Of a DNA stretch of 64,000 nt, positions 14,116 through 25,204 are shown in pieces. The DNA is from Siphonodentalium dalli (Eukaryota; Mollusca; Scaphopoda; Gadilida; Siphonodentaliidae). Each line of letters starts with the position of its first letter. Within the stretch, counting starts at the first letter, position 1. Both the position numbers and the translations under genes were made by a program. Location: positions 275,489,614 to 275,553,613 of the forward strand of contig CP136064.1 of NCBI GenBank assembly GCA_032622095.1, read 5' to 3'. Under the pieces are notes generated by a model. The model searched no databases, was not told the origin of the DNA, and saw only the letters and a list, made by a program, of their open reading frames with translations.

Positions 14116-14503
14116 CCCTTTACCCAACAAACCGGCCAAAACCGGCCAAATAAAGCTTCAACAGCCTAAAATATCTTCGGTCTGTCTCAATCGAACCATA
14201 CAAATATGGATATCATTGGAACCGGCTCTTTGACCACATTGTGATAGTTACAGTTATGCCCTGTGCCAATGCATTCTCTTATATATGCGAGTCGACCATA
14301 GGTCGCCTCGCATATATAAGAGAATGTATTGGCCTAAAAAAAAAAATTAACACTTTTTACCATTTTTTCTTACATTCTTTAACAATTTTATAATTTTTAA
14401 TGTGTTAAGCCAATGCATTCTCTTATATATGCGAGGCGACATATGGTCGACTCGCATATATAAGAGAATGCATTGGCACAGGGCCGTTCTGTTGGGTAAA
14501 GGG
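14116..14503. mobile_element. TTAA-flanked palindromic MITE, family 1, copy 1 (piggyBac-like)
   Basis: Flanked by TTAA at 14112-14115 and 14504-14507. Ends are inverted repeats CCCTTTACCCAACA / TGTTGGGTAAAGGG. TTAA targets and CCC-starting ends are piggyBac traits. Inside are two near-perfect palindromes of about 67 bp, each opening and closing with GCCAATGCATTCTCTTATAT or its complement and centred on GGTCGC or GTCGAC sites. No coding capacity. Further copies at 38500 and 49014. Confidence 0.8.
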
Positions 14504-14769
14504 TTAAATAAACTCCAACCTTCATTATCTATCGATAGTATATGGGAATGACGTTAAGTTCATATCAGATTTGAACATTTGTTAAGAGTTTCTTTCATAA
14601 CAGTTCAAACTAAAGACAAGGAATCACAACACCATATACTACCAAGCGGGATCAGTTATGGCATCGGCGACGCAGCTAGAGCCAACTTTTTAACACACAC
14701 AGAAATAATTTCTTGTGACTACCAAAAGCATTTCGGAAATATACGACTTATTTTCGTTTCTAGACCTAC

Positions 14770-14843
14770 CCTGTGAACAGAAGAGATTGTTTGAAAAGCA
14801 GAACTCTTCTTTTTCTTCTTGCCACCAGCGCCAGCATCGGCCT
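14770..14843 (-). CDS. myosin heavy chain exon 16 (loop 2)
   Basis: 74 nt; completes E620 and encodes 621-644, ADAGAGGKKKKKSSAFQTIS then SVHR. The Gly/Lys-rich stretch is surface loop 2, which contacts actin. Acceptor TTTTACAG, donor GTAGGT. Confidence 0.93.
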
Positions 14844-15110
14844 CTGTAAAACAAATCGAACGTAACAATCAGATCATTTATATCGATTGAAGTTAAAGCT
14901 ATGCACAACCCTCGAGCTTCTAAGTATTGCATGTGTTATATATCACAACACAGAAAAACAGTAATATCGAACAATAAACTCCCGAATATTTACTGTTGAG
15001 ACCAACATCGACCGGATCAGAATCTCTGTTGCTACGCTGTTTTATATTTGATGTTATATTATAACATAATAAACACTTTTCGCATAATATAATGAACTAC
15101 GGCAGATAAG

Positions 15111-15360
15111 CAAGCCTTGAAATAGTGTGTCTGTCATTTGCAGAATGAGGTCCCCAGAGGGTGAATTTAGTGACCCTACCCCGCATAGCGGGCTAGCATC
15201 ACCAAATTCACCCTCTGTGGACCTCATTCTGCTTACACCTCAGCAGAATGAGGTTCCCAGAGGGTTAACTTGGTGATGCTAGCCCGCTATACGGGGTAGC
15301 ATCACTAAATTCACCCTCTGGGAACCTCTGCAAATGACAGACACCCTATTTCAAGGCTTG
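15111..15360. mobile_element. hAT-like palindromic MITE, copy A
   Basis: 250 bp with ends CAAGCCTTGAAATAG / CTATTTCAAGGCTTG and direct flanking duplication CAGATAAG (8 bp) on both sides. Eight-base duplications are typical of hAT elements. The interior is two mirror-image blocks, each with GCAGAATGAGG, CAGAGGGT and GCTAGCCCGC motifs. No ORF. Confidence 0.75.
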
Positions 15361-15555
15361 CAGATAAGAATTACGAATAGGGTATACTACGTCACTATAA
15401 TTGATATTCTTTCGATAAGTTTTAGTTTTGGATTTCCATAGTTACGTTTACAGTTTCAAGCAACGAAGCATGGTCACGCGTGCAATAACCGAGCCTATCA
15501 TTGACTAGGAACTGATAACAACATCATTAAGTATACCGTAATAACAGCTCACATA

Positions 15556-15818
15556 ATCATCTTACTGGGAGTAGCACGTTTGAGGGGGTATTATTTCCTC
15601 ATCTTACTGGGAGTATCACGTTTGAGGGGGTATTATTTCCGTAGTTCACGTTTGAGGGGGCATTATTTCCTCATCTTACTGGGAGTAACACGTTTGAGGG
15701 GGCATTATTTCCTCATCTTACTGGGAGTAACACGTTTGAGGGGGCATTATTTCCTCATCTTACTGGGAGTAACACGTTTAAGGGGGAATTATTTCCTCAT
15801 CTTACTCGTAGTCGTCAA
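15556..15818. repeat. 42-bp tandem array, about 6 copies
   Basis: Unit contains CACGTTTGAGGGGGCATTAT and TCCTCATCTTACTGGGAGTA. One copy is shortened near 15640. Lies in myosin intron 15. Confidence 0.9.
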
Positions 15819-15914
15819 TTCTGCGAACAGTGGTTTGGTCAGCACTAAAAATTTACGGTTATGATGACCTATTCGTAATTATTATATGTCGCCGTGCATT
15901 GAGAGAAAAACACA

Positions 15915-16330
15915 TAGGTGGCTGTGTGTAGATCAATATTATGAACGTTAAAGGTATCCAATACTACATTCATAGCTCTGTGTAGATCAATATTATGAAC
16001 AGGTCTATGACGTTAAAGGTAGCCAATACAACATGCATAGCACTGTGTATAGATCGATATTATGAACATGTCTGTAATGTTAAAGGTATCCAATACTACA
16101 TTCATAGCTCTGTGTAGATCAATATTATGAACATGTCTGTAACGTAAAAGGTATCCTATACTACAATCATAGATCTGTGTAGATCAATATTATGAACAGG
16201 TCTGTAACTTTAAAGGTAGCCAATACAACATGCATAACACTGTGTAGATCAATATTATGAACATGTATGTATCGTTAAAGGTATCTAATACTACATTCAT
16301 ATCTCTGTCTAGATAAATATCATCAACAGC
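15915..16330. repeat. about 66-bp imperfect tandem array, 6-7 copies
   Basis: Recurring core TGTAGATCAATATTATGAAC followed by GTTAAAGGTA and ACATTCATAG. Copies diverge by substitutions and small indels. Lies in myosin intron 15. Confidence 0.85.
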
Positions 16331-17005
16331 GTTTTAAAGATACGGGTTGTCTTCGCGATGGGTATTGATGGTGACAAAAAGATACATCCGTTAATACCGC
16401 TATTAAAAGAAAGAATATTAAAATATAGACAGATTTTGTTCTTATACAAATCATAAATATCGCATAAATAGCATGTTATTGTCAAGATCTATGCCTTGTT
16501 AGTAAACAAAAGTCATGTTATGATAAAGTGCAGTGCGTAAAGAGTGTGCGATAGGCAAAAAACACCGGGGAGAACCAACTATGAACTTTGGTTAGAATGG
16601 ACACCATATTGACAACAGACCGACATAGCGTTCGCTAATACTGATCCTCGCTACTCAATATTTCGGTGTTGAATGGGTCACCGTGAATCATTCTCCCAAA
16701 AAAATCGCCACGGTGTTGAATGTTTTGCTTATCGCACAGTCTGTACGTGCTGTATTTAAATAAACGTTCGATTCACAGAAATCGATTTTGAGAGTATTAT
16801 CGCGCTCATACTATCACTATATTCTTGTGTAAATTCATAATTTGGTAACGTTTATTTCTATATTATGACCTACAGCCAAGGCCATCCGTGCATTTAACGT
16901 TGACTCACTTCGTACACTTAAGACCCATTTCTCAGAATGGTTACACATCTAGTATAGTCATCAGTTGGCATTCGTTTATGTATGCAGACACTATGAAAGT
17001 CATAC
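16331..17005. other. intron 15, unique remainder
   Basis: No gene or strong repeat was seen. Confidence 0.5.
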
Positions 17006-17126
17006 CTGGTGGTGCCTGGAAGAGCAGAGCGACGAGCGGCTCCTTTGATGTTGATAACAGGTTAACGACTGTCTCGTTCAGCGGGTCTTTGTTCTTCTCA
17101 ATCCAGTTCGCGATGCTGTAGCTCAC
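17006..17126 (-). CDS. myosin heavy chain exon 15
   Basis: 121 nt, residues 580-619 plus one base; reads [20 protein letters not shown] and onward to FQAPP, the lower 50K segment before loop 2. Acceptor TTTCAG, donor GTATGA. Confidence 0.95.
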
Positions 17127-17674
17127 CTGAAATATCGATAGAATATCTATATTGATTGAGTGTGAAAACTTTTTTAATATTTAAAAATTCGATGCCTTGT
17201 GTCATGAAAACTGGGTATTTCAGAAATATATCGCCTTAAACAATCGAAGCTGGACGTGTCAGAATGGGAAAGTTGCTTAGATACGATAAGTGTAATTTAC
17301 CAGCCAACCGTAATGTATTTATCGCAGTCCATGGGTATGATTTTGACAAACATAGTCACATTATTAATTTGTTTTATGAATGAGTCGGTTGAAAATCGAT
17401 GACGATTTGAAAATGTTGCTTTTAAGTTAAATAAGCTGTTATTCCTGTTATGTGTAAATTAATGCGCTCATCTGTGTTATCATGTGATGGTGCTTGATGC
17501 TGTGCTGAATATTGACGATGATAGGCTATACGCAGCATGTTATTAGTATTCAAATTTCATTTGGATAGTTCTACTGTTATACGTTGTGACCAGTACGCCC
17601 GGCATTTTAATTTCTTGTATCAATGTGTTCTCCACCATGAATAACAGTTATATTGCTGTTTTACTGTGGCTTAC

Positions 17675-17854
17675 CGTGCCGGCGTAATGGTGCAGAGCGA
17701 AGTGGCTTTCTGGCATTCCAGCTTTTGGTTTTCCTGGTTTGCCAAAGTTCTTGCATTTCCCCATATGATTGCTGTATAACTTGTCTTTGAACGTCTGATC
17801 GCTAGATTTGGGGAACATGCATTCTTCCTCAAGAATGGACAGGATTCCCAATGG
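17675..17854 (-). CDS. myosin heavy chain exon 14 (relay region)
   Basis: 180 nt, 60 codons, residues 520-579. Contains [20 protein letters not shown] and [10 protein letters not shown], matching the relay helix/loop and following strands. The second residue is Leu (TTG) where Met is usual. Acceptor TATTTCAG, donor GTAAGC. Confidence 0.95.
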
Positions 17855-18004
17855 CTGAAATACAAAATAAATTGAATTATATTGGAAAACCAGAAACGTT
17901 GCCGGTAGTAAATGAAGACCAATGGCCGAAATATATGGTTAAATGTTGGTTGGCAAACGTAGCAGAAACGTAAACTATATATGAATTGCTTTTTGAACAC
18001 ATAC

Positions 18005-18175
18005 CTTTTCAATCAAGTCGACGCATGCTTGCAGATCCATTCCGAAATTTATAAACTCCCATTGGATGCCTTCCTTTGCGTACTGTTCCTGTTCCAGGAC
18101 AAACATGTGATGGTTAAAGAACTGCTGCAGTCTCTCGTTGGTGTAGTTGATGCACAGCTGTTCAAAGCTGTTGAA
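18005..18175 (-). CDS. myosin heavy chain exon 13
   Basis: 171 nt, 57 codons, residues 463-519: [20 protein letters not shown] then [12 protein letters not shown]. This follows switch II directly and leads into the relay helix; very conserved. Acceptor TTTCTAG, donor GTATGT. Confidence 0.97.
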
Positions 18176-18516
18176 CTAGAAATAAGACAAGATATTATAT
18201 TCTATAATGAGTACAAAGTATTGGACCAATGTTCAGTTATCAGCTCAATATGGCAGTATATGTGCGAATATGGGAAGTGTTATGGAGAATGGATGTGGAA
18301 AACAACGAAAAGTCGTATTCCGTGATAGTAAGACGCGTGTTTGTATTGGTTAATTGAAATTAGCTACAATTATAGAATGGGATCGTATCACTGAACCAGA
18401 CAAAAGTAATGTATGATAGCGTGATCCATTGTTTTGTTATATATGATATTAGCTATCTTGATATTTGTAATTTCCCCGTAAATGATGATTCAAAACTACC
18501 GCGCCGGTTGACTTAC

Positions 18517-18785
18517 GTCGAATATTTCGAAGCCAGCGATATCGAGAACGCCAATAAATTGGCTCCTCTTCTGTTTGGTATCCAGGGTTTGGTTGACTCT
18601 CTTAACCAGCCAGCTGAATACTCGATCGAAGACACACTTGGACATCGCAGAGACGGAGTAGGTGACTTGGTTCACGTTTCTCCCCTGTATGACGTATTCG
18701 GTTCCGACCTTGACCTTTGGTTTAGTGAAGGCCTTCAGCAAATCACCAGCGTTAACTCCCAGAAGGAAAGCTACCTTCTCCGCAT
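18517..18785 (-). CDS. myosin heavy chain exon 12 (switch II)
   Basis: 269 nt; completes D373 and encodes 374-462. Contains AGDLLKAFTKPKVKVGTEYV, the cardiomyopathy-loop/HO-helix region and LDIAGFEIFD with switch II at its end. Acceptor TTTCAACAG, donor GTAAGT. Confidence 0.97.
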
Positions 18786-19232
18786 CTGTTGAAACAGAAA
18801 AATATAGCATTTTAATTAACTTCACCCACATGAAGTTGGAAGTATTTAAAAAAAATTATTACGCTAATTCACTCCGACATAGTCCGGAAGGTAGGTGGAA
18901 TAGCTTTATAACATGCTCACCTTAGTGGGCCAAATGTGGCGGAGTAAGTTTTGATGAAAACATATATTTATAACCACAGTAAAGATAAATGATGAAATTA
19001 TCTTTTCTTCGCGTGACCAGAAGCTTTTAATGGGCTTTCCGGCAAAAACAACTGCCCTTCGAATATAGGCGTCCAATAAGCACGCATCGAACCCATTTGC
19101 CCTTAGTAATGGACCACTGAGATATCTGCGTGTATACTTGATGTGGCTAATCAACATATTTTCGTACAAATAGGTTCATATTGGACCTAAATGTTCACAT
19201 TCATATTGGACTTATTTGATTCACGCCCGTAC

Positions 19233-19371
19233 CTGTTGTTCCATCCGCCTCAGCCTGCTCCTCCTTCCCTCTCTGTTTGAACTTCATCTCACCCATACTC
19301 ATGACTGCGCATGTTTGTTTATATGCGCTCAGTTTCTCATCTGGTGTGAATCCCAATACATCAAAGGCTTT
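19233..19371 (-). CDS. myosin heavy chain exon 11
   Basis: 139 nt, residues 327-372 plus one base: [20 protein letters not shown] then [19 protein letters not shown]. The usual [10 protein letters not shown] appears as [10 protein letters not shown], a mild deviation. Acceptor ATTCACAG, donor GTACGG. Confidence 0.95.
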
Positions 19372-19719
19372 CTGTGAATGAAACAAAAATACTTAGTTAA
19401 ATTCGTGTCTCAGTGGGCTTCGGGTGTGCGATAACAGCTGTCAATAAGCCCACGCTTTGGGAATGTTTACATCCTTTTTAGTCATAGAGAGAATTTTAGA
19501 GGATCAAGATTCAGTAATATAATAAACGTCGCACAAAAATCGTACCAAGAAGGACAACTCTATCTTGTTATCAGCCTCAATCACGGCACTTTAAACTGTA
19601 GATTGCATCACGATCTTTCGATCGAAATAAACCACTTTTATTTATTTTACCCGAATAGACTTTGATTTGTTTATTAAAAAAAATACATGTAAAATTTATT
19701 TTTTTAAATCAAAATTTAA

Positions 19720-19862
19720 AAAAGCGAACGCCGTTATAACATCCGCCGGGGTTATCCGAGTTACAACACAAAATTTTGTTGAAATCGGTATATATGCGTC
19801 TGGGATGAAAATCTCGAACAGACAGACAGACAGACGGGTGACATATCCTACTCTTTTATAGA
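19720..19862. repeat. possible interspersed repeat in intron 10 with a short CAGA run
   Basis: Segment ending in a CAGA/ACAG tetranucleotide run and TCTTTTATAGATATCG, an arrangement like SINE-type ends. No promoter boxes could be defined. Next to it (19905-19975) is a short direct duplication of ATAGATATCTGTAAATCGAG. Confidence 0.3.
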
Positions 19863-20086
19863 TATCGAGAATACACCAACATCTGCAGTGTTATCTGTAT
19901 TTTATTCACAAAATAGATATCTGTAAATCGAGATTTATAAAAATAGATATCTGTAAATCGAGATTTATAAAAAAAATATGTTGTTGTAATTGTGGTCCGG
20001 GAGAAATAGACCATCTTTAATGAACAATTGCTAAGTATTTTGTAAAACCACCCCAACATGTCATGAGGTGAGAGAATGTGACTTAC

Positions 20087-20190
20087 ATCTGTATCTTTCA
20101 TCTCTTGTACGTCATCGATGTTGTCGACAGTTAACACGCCCTGGTTGACGTATGAATACAACCCAGCATCGGGACTCACCAACAACTTCT
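20087..20190 (-). CDS. myosin heavy chain exon 10
   Basis: 104 nt; completes E292 and encodes 293-326, LVSPDAGLYSYVNQGVLTVD then NIDDVQEMKDTD. Acceptor TTTTACAG, donor GTAAGT. Confidence 0.95.
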
Positions 20191-20628
20191 CTGTAAAACA
20201 ATTAAATTATTATTATAGTTGAAAGCCATTTATATTTAAAATGGAACGAAACACACCGTATGAGACCACTCTTGGAAATGCCGTCAATGTAGATTACTGC
20301 AGCGCATCCAACATATGTAAATGAGATTCCTTACTCAACATGTGGATATTTGATTGTGTTTCTGTTAGCTGACCAACACTTTGTGTTACACGTACAAAAC
20401 AAGTTTCTCACATTTCTCACAACAGTCGCTATTTTTGGAGTATTATGAAGTATTATGTTCGAAATATTACCCGAATGCTCTTAGCAGTGGTGGTTGTTTA
20501 TAAATAACAAATTGATTTCCATTACCATAACGTGCAGACATAGCATTCCAATGTTTGATTGATTCTTATCTACCATTAACTTATGACAAATGCAGCTATT
20601 AGGTTTGAGATAAGGTAGCACAACTTAC

Positions 20629-20727
20629 CATACAGATCGGGAAAAGCATTCGACAGAAGTTGGTAGAAGATATGGTAATTTCTCTCCGCCGATTGCTGGT
20701 ACGTCACTCGGGATTTCTCCAACAAAT
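20629..20727 (-). CDS. myosin heavy chain exon 9
   Basis: 99 nt; completes Y259 and encodes 260-291, [20 protein letters not shown] then [12 protein letters not shown]. Acceptor ACTTTTAG, donor GTAAGT. Confidence 0.96.
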
Positions 20728-20969
20728 CTAAAAGTGAAAAAATTAAATTCTGAATGGCTTTGTTTGAGCAGCATATTAATTGTACTTTAATCTTCCATTG
20801 CTTGATGACTTAGATTACTCGGTTCCATTCGTCCCAAGACGAATCGCTCGACAGTGAGATAATGAGATAATGTCATTGTTATTGGCAATCTCATTTTTGT
20901 CAATACGTACATTAAATAATTAACGATTTTCCATCAGACGTAAATAAAATTAGTGAATGGGTTACTTAC

Positions 20970-21033
20970 ATGTTTCAATGTCAGCACCAGCTATCTTGCC
21001 CTGTGGCCCGAAATGAATCCGGACGAATTTACC
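20970..21033 (-). CDS. myosin heavy chain exon 8
   Basis: 64 nt, residues 238-258 plus one base: GKFVRIHFGPQGKIAGADIE then T. The first Gly-Lys-Phe completes the switch I neighbourhood. Acceptor TTTTCAG, donor GTAAGT. Confidence 0.95.
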
Positions 21034-21541
21034 CTGAAAACGATGGGAATATCTTCTGTTAATTTAAATTCAGTGAGGAATATGTTTGGGATATTGAATA
21101 ACCCTCATTTGAAATAATAGTATAGGAGGAACGCAAAAACTAATCAACAAATTATATTAAACCTCCTCTAACTACTCTGATGTGTTGCTTGTCTCATGAA
21201 ATGTCAATAGCATCTTTTATTTAGAACCAAATTCGCTATAAAATGGTGGCGAGTTCAATAACATTTATCAAGACAAACTAACGTCATATTACGTAAATTT
21301 CGTAATGTACTTTCTGGGACAGATTTCAAATTAACTTCTGAACACTAAGTCAATTATCGCACGACCAAAGAGGCCAACTTCCGGCCGACCATAGGGATTA
21401 AATAAACTTTCCAATTACGCATAATACGGATTTTGACAAAATTAAGCATTTAATATAATGTTGAATATGCAACACTAAAAGTGACATGATTTGGACAAAC
21501 GATTGGGACCAACCCCTTTAAACGACATTAAATGGACTTAC

Positions 21542-21634
21542 GAATCTGGAGGAGTTGTTGTTCCTTGTGGTCTTAGCGTTACCGTATGCTTCCAGTACGG
21601 GGTTAGCCTGCACAATCTGATCCTCCAGTGATCC
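21542..21634 (-). CDS. myosin heavy chain exon 7 (switch I)
   Basis: 93 nt, 31 codons, residues 207-237: [20 protein letters not shown] then [18 protein letters not shown] is switch I, which senses the ATP gamma-phosphate. Acceptor TTTTTCAG, donor GTAAGT. Confidence 0.97.
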
Positions 21635-21745
21635 CTGAAAAAGGCGTAGATGTTAACATTAACCGGGGCTAAGTCTCACTCAATTATGGCCGACATTAGG
21701 AAAATAGTCGATATTGTATAGTACTTAAAACAACATACTCGCACA

Positions 21746-21746
21746 G

Positions 21747-21777
<31 letters not shown>
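21746..21777. repeat. GTT trinucleotide microsatellite
   Basis: About ten GTT units in myosin intron 6. Confidence 0.95.
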
Positions 21778-22088
21778 AAAATCAAACTATCTTAAATGTT
21801 CAGACTATGTTTATCTCTAATTTCTAGCAGACGATATTGACATGTGTGCATGAATGCCTTTAATTTATCTAGTGTGCGTTAACATGCAACTTATGTGTAC
21901 GTAATCATTTTATATATTCTTCCTTATGTTATTGTTCTTTTGTATCGTTACTTAAATAAATATACTATAATATGTATGTTATGCGGATGAAATAAAGGAT
22001 TGAATAAATACATTTCAACTTTGGTTATTTTTAAGTTGCAACATATACCATACACATGCACGTCACTGCTATCGGGGAGCACACATAC

Positions 22089-22185
22089 CTTCTTGTCATC
22101 CTTATGATCTCCAGAAGAGGCGACCAGAGCAAAGTACATGATCACTTTCTTTGTGTTTTCTGTCTTTCCGGCACCGGATTCTCCG
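22089..22185 (-). CDS. myosin heavy chain exon 6 (P-loop, loop 1)
   Basis: 97 nt; completes T174 and encodes 175-206. Starts with the P-loop GESGAGKT followed by [14 protein letters not shown], then loop 1 ([10 protein letters not shown]), which tunes ADP release in this family and is a known alternatively spliced spot in molluscs. Only one version was seen here. Acceptor AATTTCAG, donor GTATGT. Confidence 0.97.
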
Positions 22186-22707
22186 CTGAAATTGAAGGGA
22201 AATAAGGATAAACAGGCAGGAAACGGCGGGGTCCGAAAATGGCAACTAGTCATGTCTTTACCAATGTCTGACCCTAACATTCCAAATATCACGTGAAATC
22301 AATCGGTTTGTGAGCAAATTATCATAATTTCAGTAGGATAGGACAATTTATTTCAAACATACATTCATAAAAATTGCACATTGCTATGGTATATTGAGGA
22401 TTTAGGCAAATTGTTCACAAGATTTCCACGTTCATGCGGTCCACTGGGATAACATAAGACTCCAAATGCGCCCCACTTTCCCCAAGTAAAGCCTCCAGGA
22501 CGCTTTCCCAAAACATATAAACACCTTTTAAAATAATCAAGTTCCCCAACGAAGCGGCAACTTATTCGAGGCGTTTGTGAAGCACGGACGAAAACCCAAC
22601 GAAACCTCTGGTCATTGTCATGAAACTTTCTATTTAATTGTTAAGTGTCGCGTTGTTCCTTAATCGAAGTAATCTAAAAATAACAATATATTTGGATGTT
22701 TACTCAC

Positions 22708-22735
22708 GTGATCAAACAAGACTGGTTTTCTCGAT
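22708..22735 (-). CDS. myosin heavy chain exon 5 (28-nt micro-exon)
   Basis: 28 nt encoding the end of D165 to the start of T174 (RENQSCLI). Acceptor TTATTTCAG, donor GTGAGT. A 28-nt exon at exactly this place is, as I recall, conserved in vertebrate myosin heavy chain genes. The phases require the upstream exon to end in G, which the downstream piece of exon 4 (ending CAAG at 23677) supplies. Confidence 0.93.
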
Positions 22736-22940
22736 CTGAAATAAAACATTTAGTTTCAGATGTTAAAACCTATTTCTCTATATATTACTGCACATATACA
22801 ATCCATTATGCATGTCAGATCCAATAAGCTGTGTATCTCTACTAAACTGTTAAATGGTCCTCTGGTGACACCATTGGCATTGCGCAACATCAAGATGAAT
22901 GCAAACAGAACTATGATGAGTTCTTGTGCATCAGTATGAA

Positions 22941-23380
22941 CAAGCCTGCAAATAGTGTGTCTCTAAACATATAATGAGGTCCCCATGTGGTGGTTTTAAT
23001 GACGCTATCCGGCACAGCAGGCGAGCGTCACCAAATTCACCATCTGAGAACCTCATTCTGCTTAGGCCTCATCTGGGAAGTATCTATAGGCTCCAATTAT
23101 TATTGTTTTAGTTATCTTTTCCCTTCTTGGAAGTTTCTATACCCCCCGATTTGTAGAAGATAAAATGCATAATCGATGTGACTTATGGGTGAACATCACC
23201 AACTTCAACTGGGGAACTTCAGTCTTACCCTAGGTCTCACATAGCAGTTGAGGGCTGAGCAGAATGAGTTTCACATAGGGTGAATTTGGTGACGGTAGCC
23301 CGCAATGCGGGCTAGCGTCACTAAATTCAGCCTCTGATGACCTCATTCTGCAAATGGCATACACACTATTTGTAGGCTTG
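22941..23380. mobile_element. hAT-like palindromic MITE, copy B
   Basis: 440 bp in myosin intron 4. Ends CAAGCCTGCAAATAGTGTGT / ACACACTATTTGTAGGCTTG; 8-bp duplication AGTATGAA at 22933-22940 and 23381-23388. Two diverged mirror-image blocks (GCAGAATGAG, TAGCCCGC) flank a unique centre. No ORF. Confidence 0.8.
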
Positions 23381-23676
23381 AGTATGAACACAGTGATAAG
23401 AGACGTGTGTGCATTGGAAGCCGTTGCCACACACATGATATGCAATTTATAATCAAACCCCCAATATTTATAGTGTATTTTCACAACACACTACCTAATT
23501 TGTCATTCACAATGGGAGATGAGGTATACTTAAGTTAAAATAGCACTTGTCCTCCAATCACAGTTGTATGTCATATACCTTGTTCATAAATATATTTAAA
23601 ACTAAGACTATCATTCACACAACCATCAAATATATAGTTTACTTTCATCACACACATCCCACTTTGTCACTATTAC

Positions 23677-23688
23677 CTTGCAACATGA
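23677..23688 (-). CDS. myosin heavy chain exon 4, 3' piece downstream of the insertion
   Basis: Reads (gene strand) TCATGTTGCAAG then donor GTAATA. TCA is the duplicated target. The rest gives M-L-Q plus the first base of D165, the residues expected just before RENQS in this family. Together with the 5' piece at 29571-29718 and counting the target once, the exon is 157 nt. Confidence 0.85.
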
Positions 23689-24559
23689 TAGTGCAGCGGC
23701 CAAATCGAAAAAGAGCTCTAGTTTTCGAGATACCCCTACCCACGGTAGAACAAGTTAAAACTAACTTTTTACAAAGGAGAAATATATACTCTTTACGAAT
23801 GTGATAGTGAAAAATAACGGAATTGGTGGTGACTATTCTCAAATTGACGATGAACGATACCCACCAGTGACTTTTCCCAGAAATTAACGATTTTGGTAAA
23901 GTGAGTCCTGCGGCTATGTCCTAAGTTATTTGCCCACATTGTTGGTATTAAGATGACTACAGCATACCATATTTGTACCTGATATGCAAGAAGTGTTGGT
24001 TAATTTGGATTTTCGTGCCATTTGGAGCCGAAACATATTATTTTTTTTGAAAAATCACTCTTTTTCAAAAATATTATATTTTTCGAACATTATCATTCAA
24101 ACGTGTATTGCAATACTATTGAAATATTTAGTCCATATGGTGTAGTAGTTATCTAACAAGCATATGAAGAAAGAAGTTAACAACAATTTTGAACGGTTTG
24201 CGAGATATTGGATTTTAGCTACCCCTCCCCCAAACACGTTTTTGGTCGAAAAAAATACATATTTTTGATAATGTCATTACAAACATTTTTGAATTGATCT
24301 GAATGGGACCCAATATGAATATTGTACTGATAGTGTTGTCCAGAGATGCCGTTTAATCGATTACAGATGTGTTCAGGCTTTCAGACCCCCCAGTTACAAC
24401 AACAACAATTATTTTATTGATAACAGTTAATTTTGCATGCATTAACATCGATGTTAAGTACTAAAACCTGTGTTATAAACAATACGTGACCAACTATATA
24501 ACATATGGCTCAGTAATTATCTGGACAACACAAGTAGAAAGAATTTGACAGAAATTGAA
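23689..24559 (+). repeat. left long terminal inverted repeat of the foldback element
   Basis: Pairs with 28718-29570. Shared landmarks in order: CCCCTACCCACGGTAGAACA, GACGATGAACGATACCCACC, CCATTTGGAGCCGAAACAT, CAAACACGTTTTTGGTCGA, and a CAA trinucleotide run near the inner end. Confidence 0.85.
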
Positions 24560-25200
24560 AAATAACGGAATAGGTGGTGGCTATAATTGTCAAATCGACG
24601 ATGAGCGATACCCTCCAGTGACTTTTGTCCAGTAATTAACGATTTTGGTAAAGCGAGCCCTGTGGTTATGTCCTAGCCTATTTGCCCATATAGTTGGGGT
24701 TAAAATTACTACATCATACCATACTTATATCTGATATGAAGAAAAAAGCGTTGGTTAATTTAGATTTTCCTGCCATTTGGAGCCAAAATATATATTTTTT
24801 GCTGAAAAATCGCACTTTTTCACAAAAATATTATTATTCGAACATTATCATTCAAATGGATATTGTTATAATGCCCAAATATTTAATTCTTATGGTGATG
24901 CAGTTATTTGCCAAGCATATGCAGAAAGAAGTTAACAGAAATTTAAAACAATTTGCGAAATAATGGATTTTAGCTACACCTCCCCCAAACACGTTTTTGG
25001 TCGAAATATTACATATTTTTGTTCAGAACTTTACCAAACTTCCCAAATTGATCATATTGAGACCCAACATAATTCTTTTGCTGAAAATTGAGCCCGGGGA
25101 CATTGCTTAAGTGATTAAAGACGTGTTCAGGCTTCCAGACCCCAAATTACAACAACAACGCATTTTATTTGCTATTACATACAATAAGTGTCGCATATCA
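24560..25200 (+). repeat. inner diverged copy of the left arm
   Basis: Direct repeat of the arm from its AAAAATAACGG landmark onward, about 75-80 percent alike by eye. Gives the element a stepped, double-arm structure. Confidence 0.75.
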
Positions 25201-25204
25201 ATCA

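Noticed and set aside
15580-15864. 94-codon plus-strand ORF with LRGHYF repeats
   Set aside because: Product of the 42-bp tandem array in a myosin intron, opposite strand.
23686-23690. TA target duplication (mariner-like) for the foldback element
   Set aside because: Using TA as the target makes exon 4 the wrong length and out of frame. TGA gives exactly 157 nt.
23689-23693. CACTA-type transposon, because the element end contains TAGTG/CACTA with a 3-bp duplication
   Set aside because: In CACTA elements the ends read CACTA inward. Here CACTA reads outward, so the match is in the wrong orientation.
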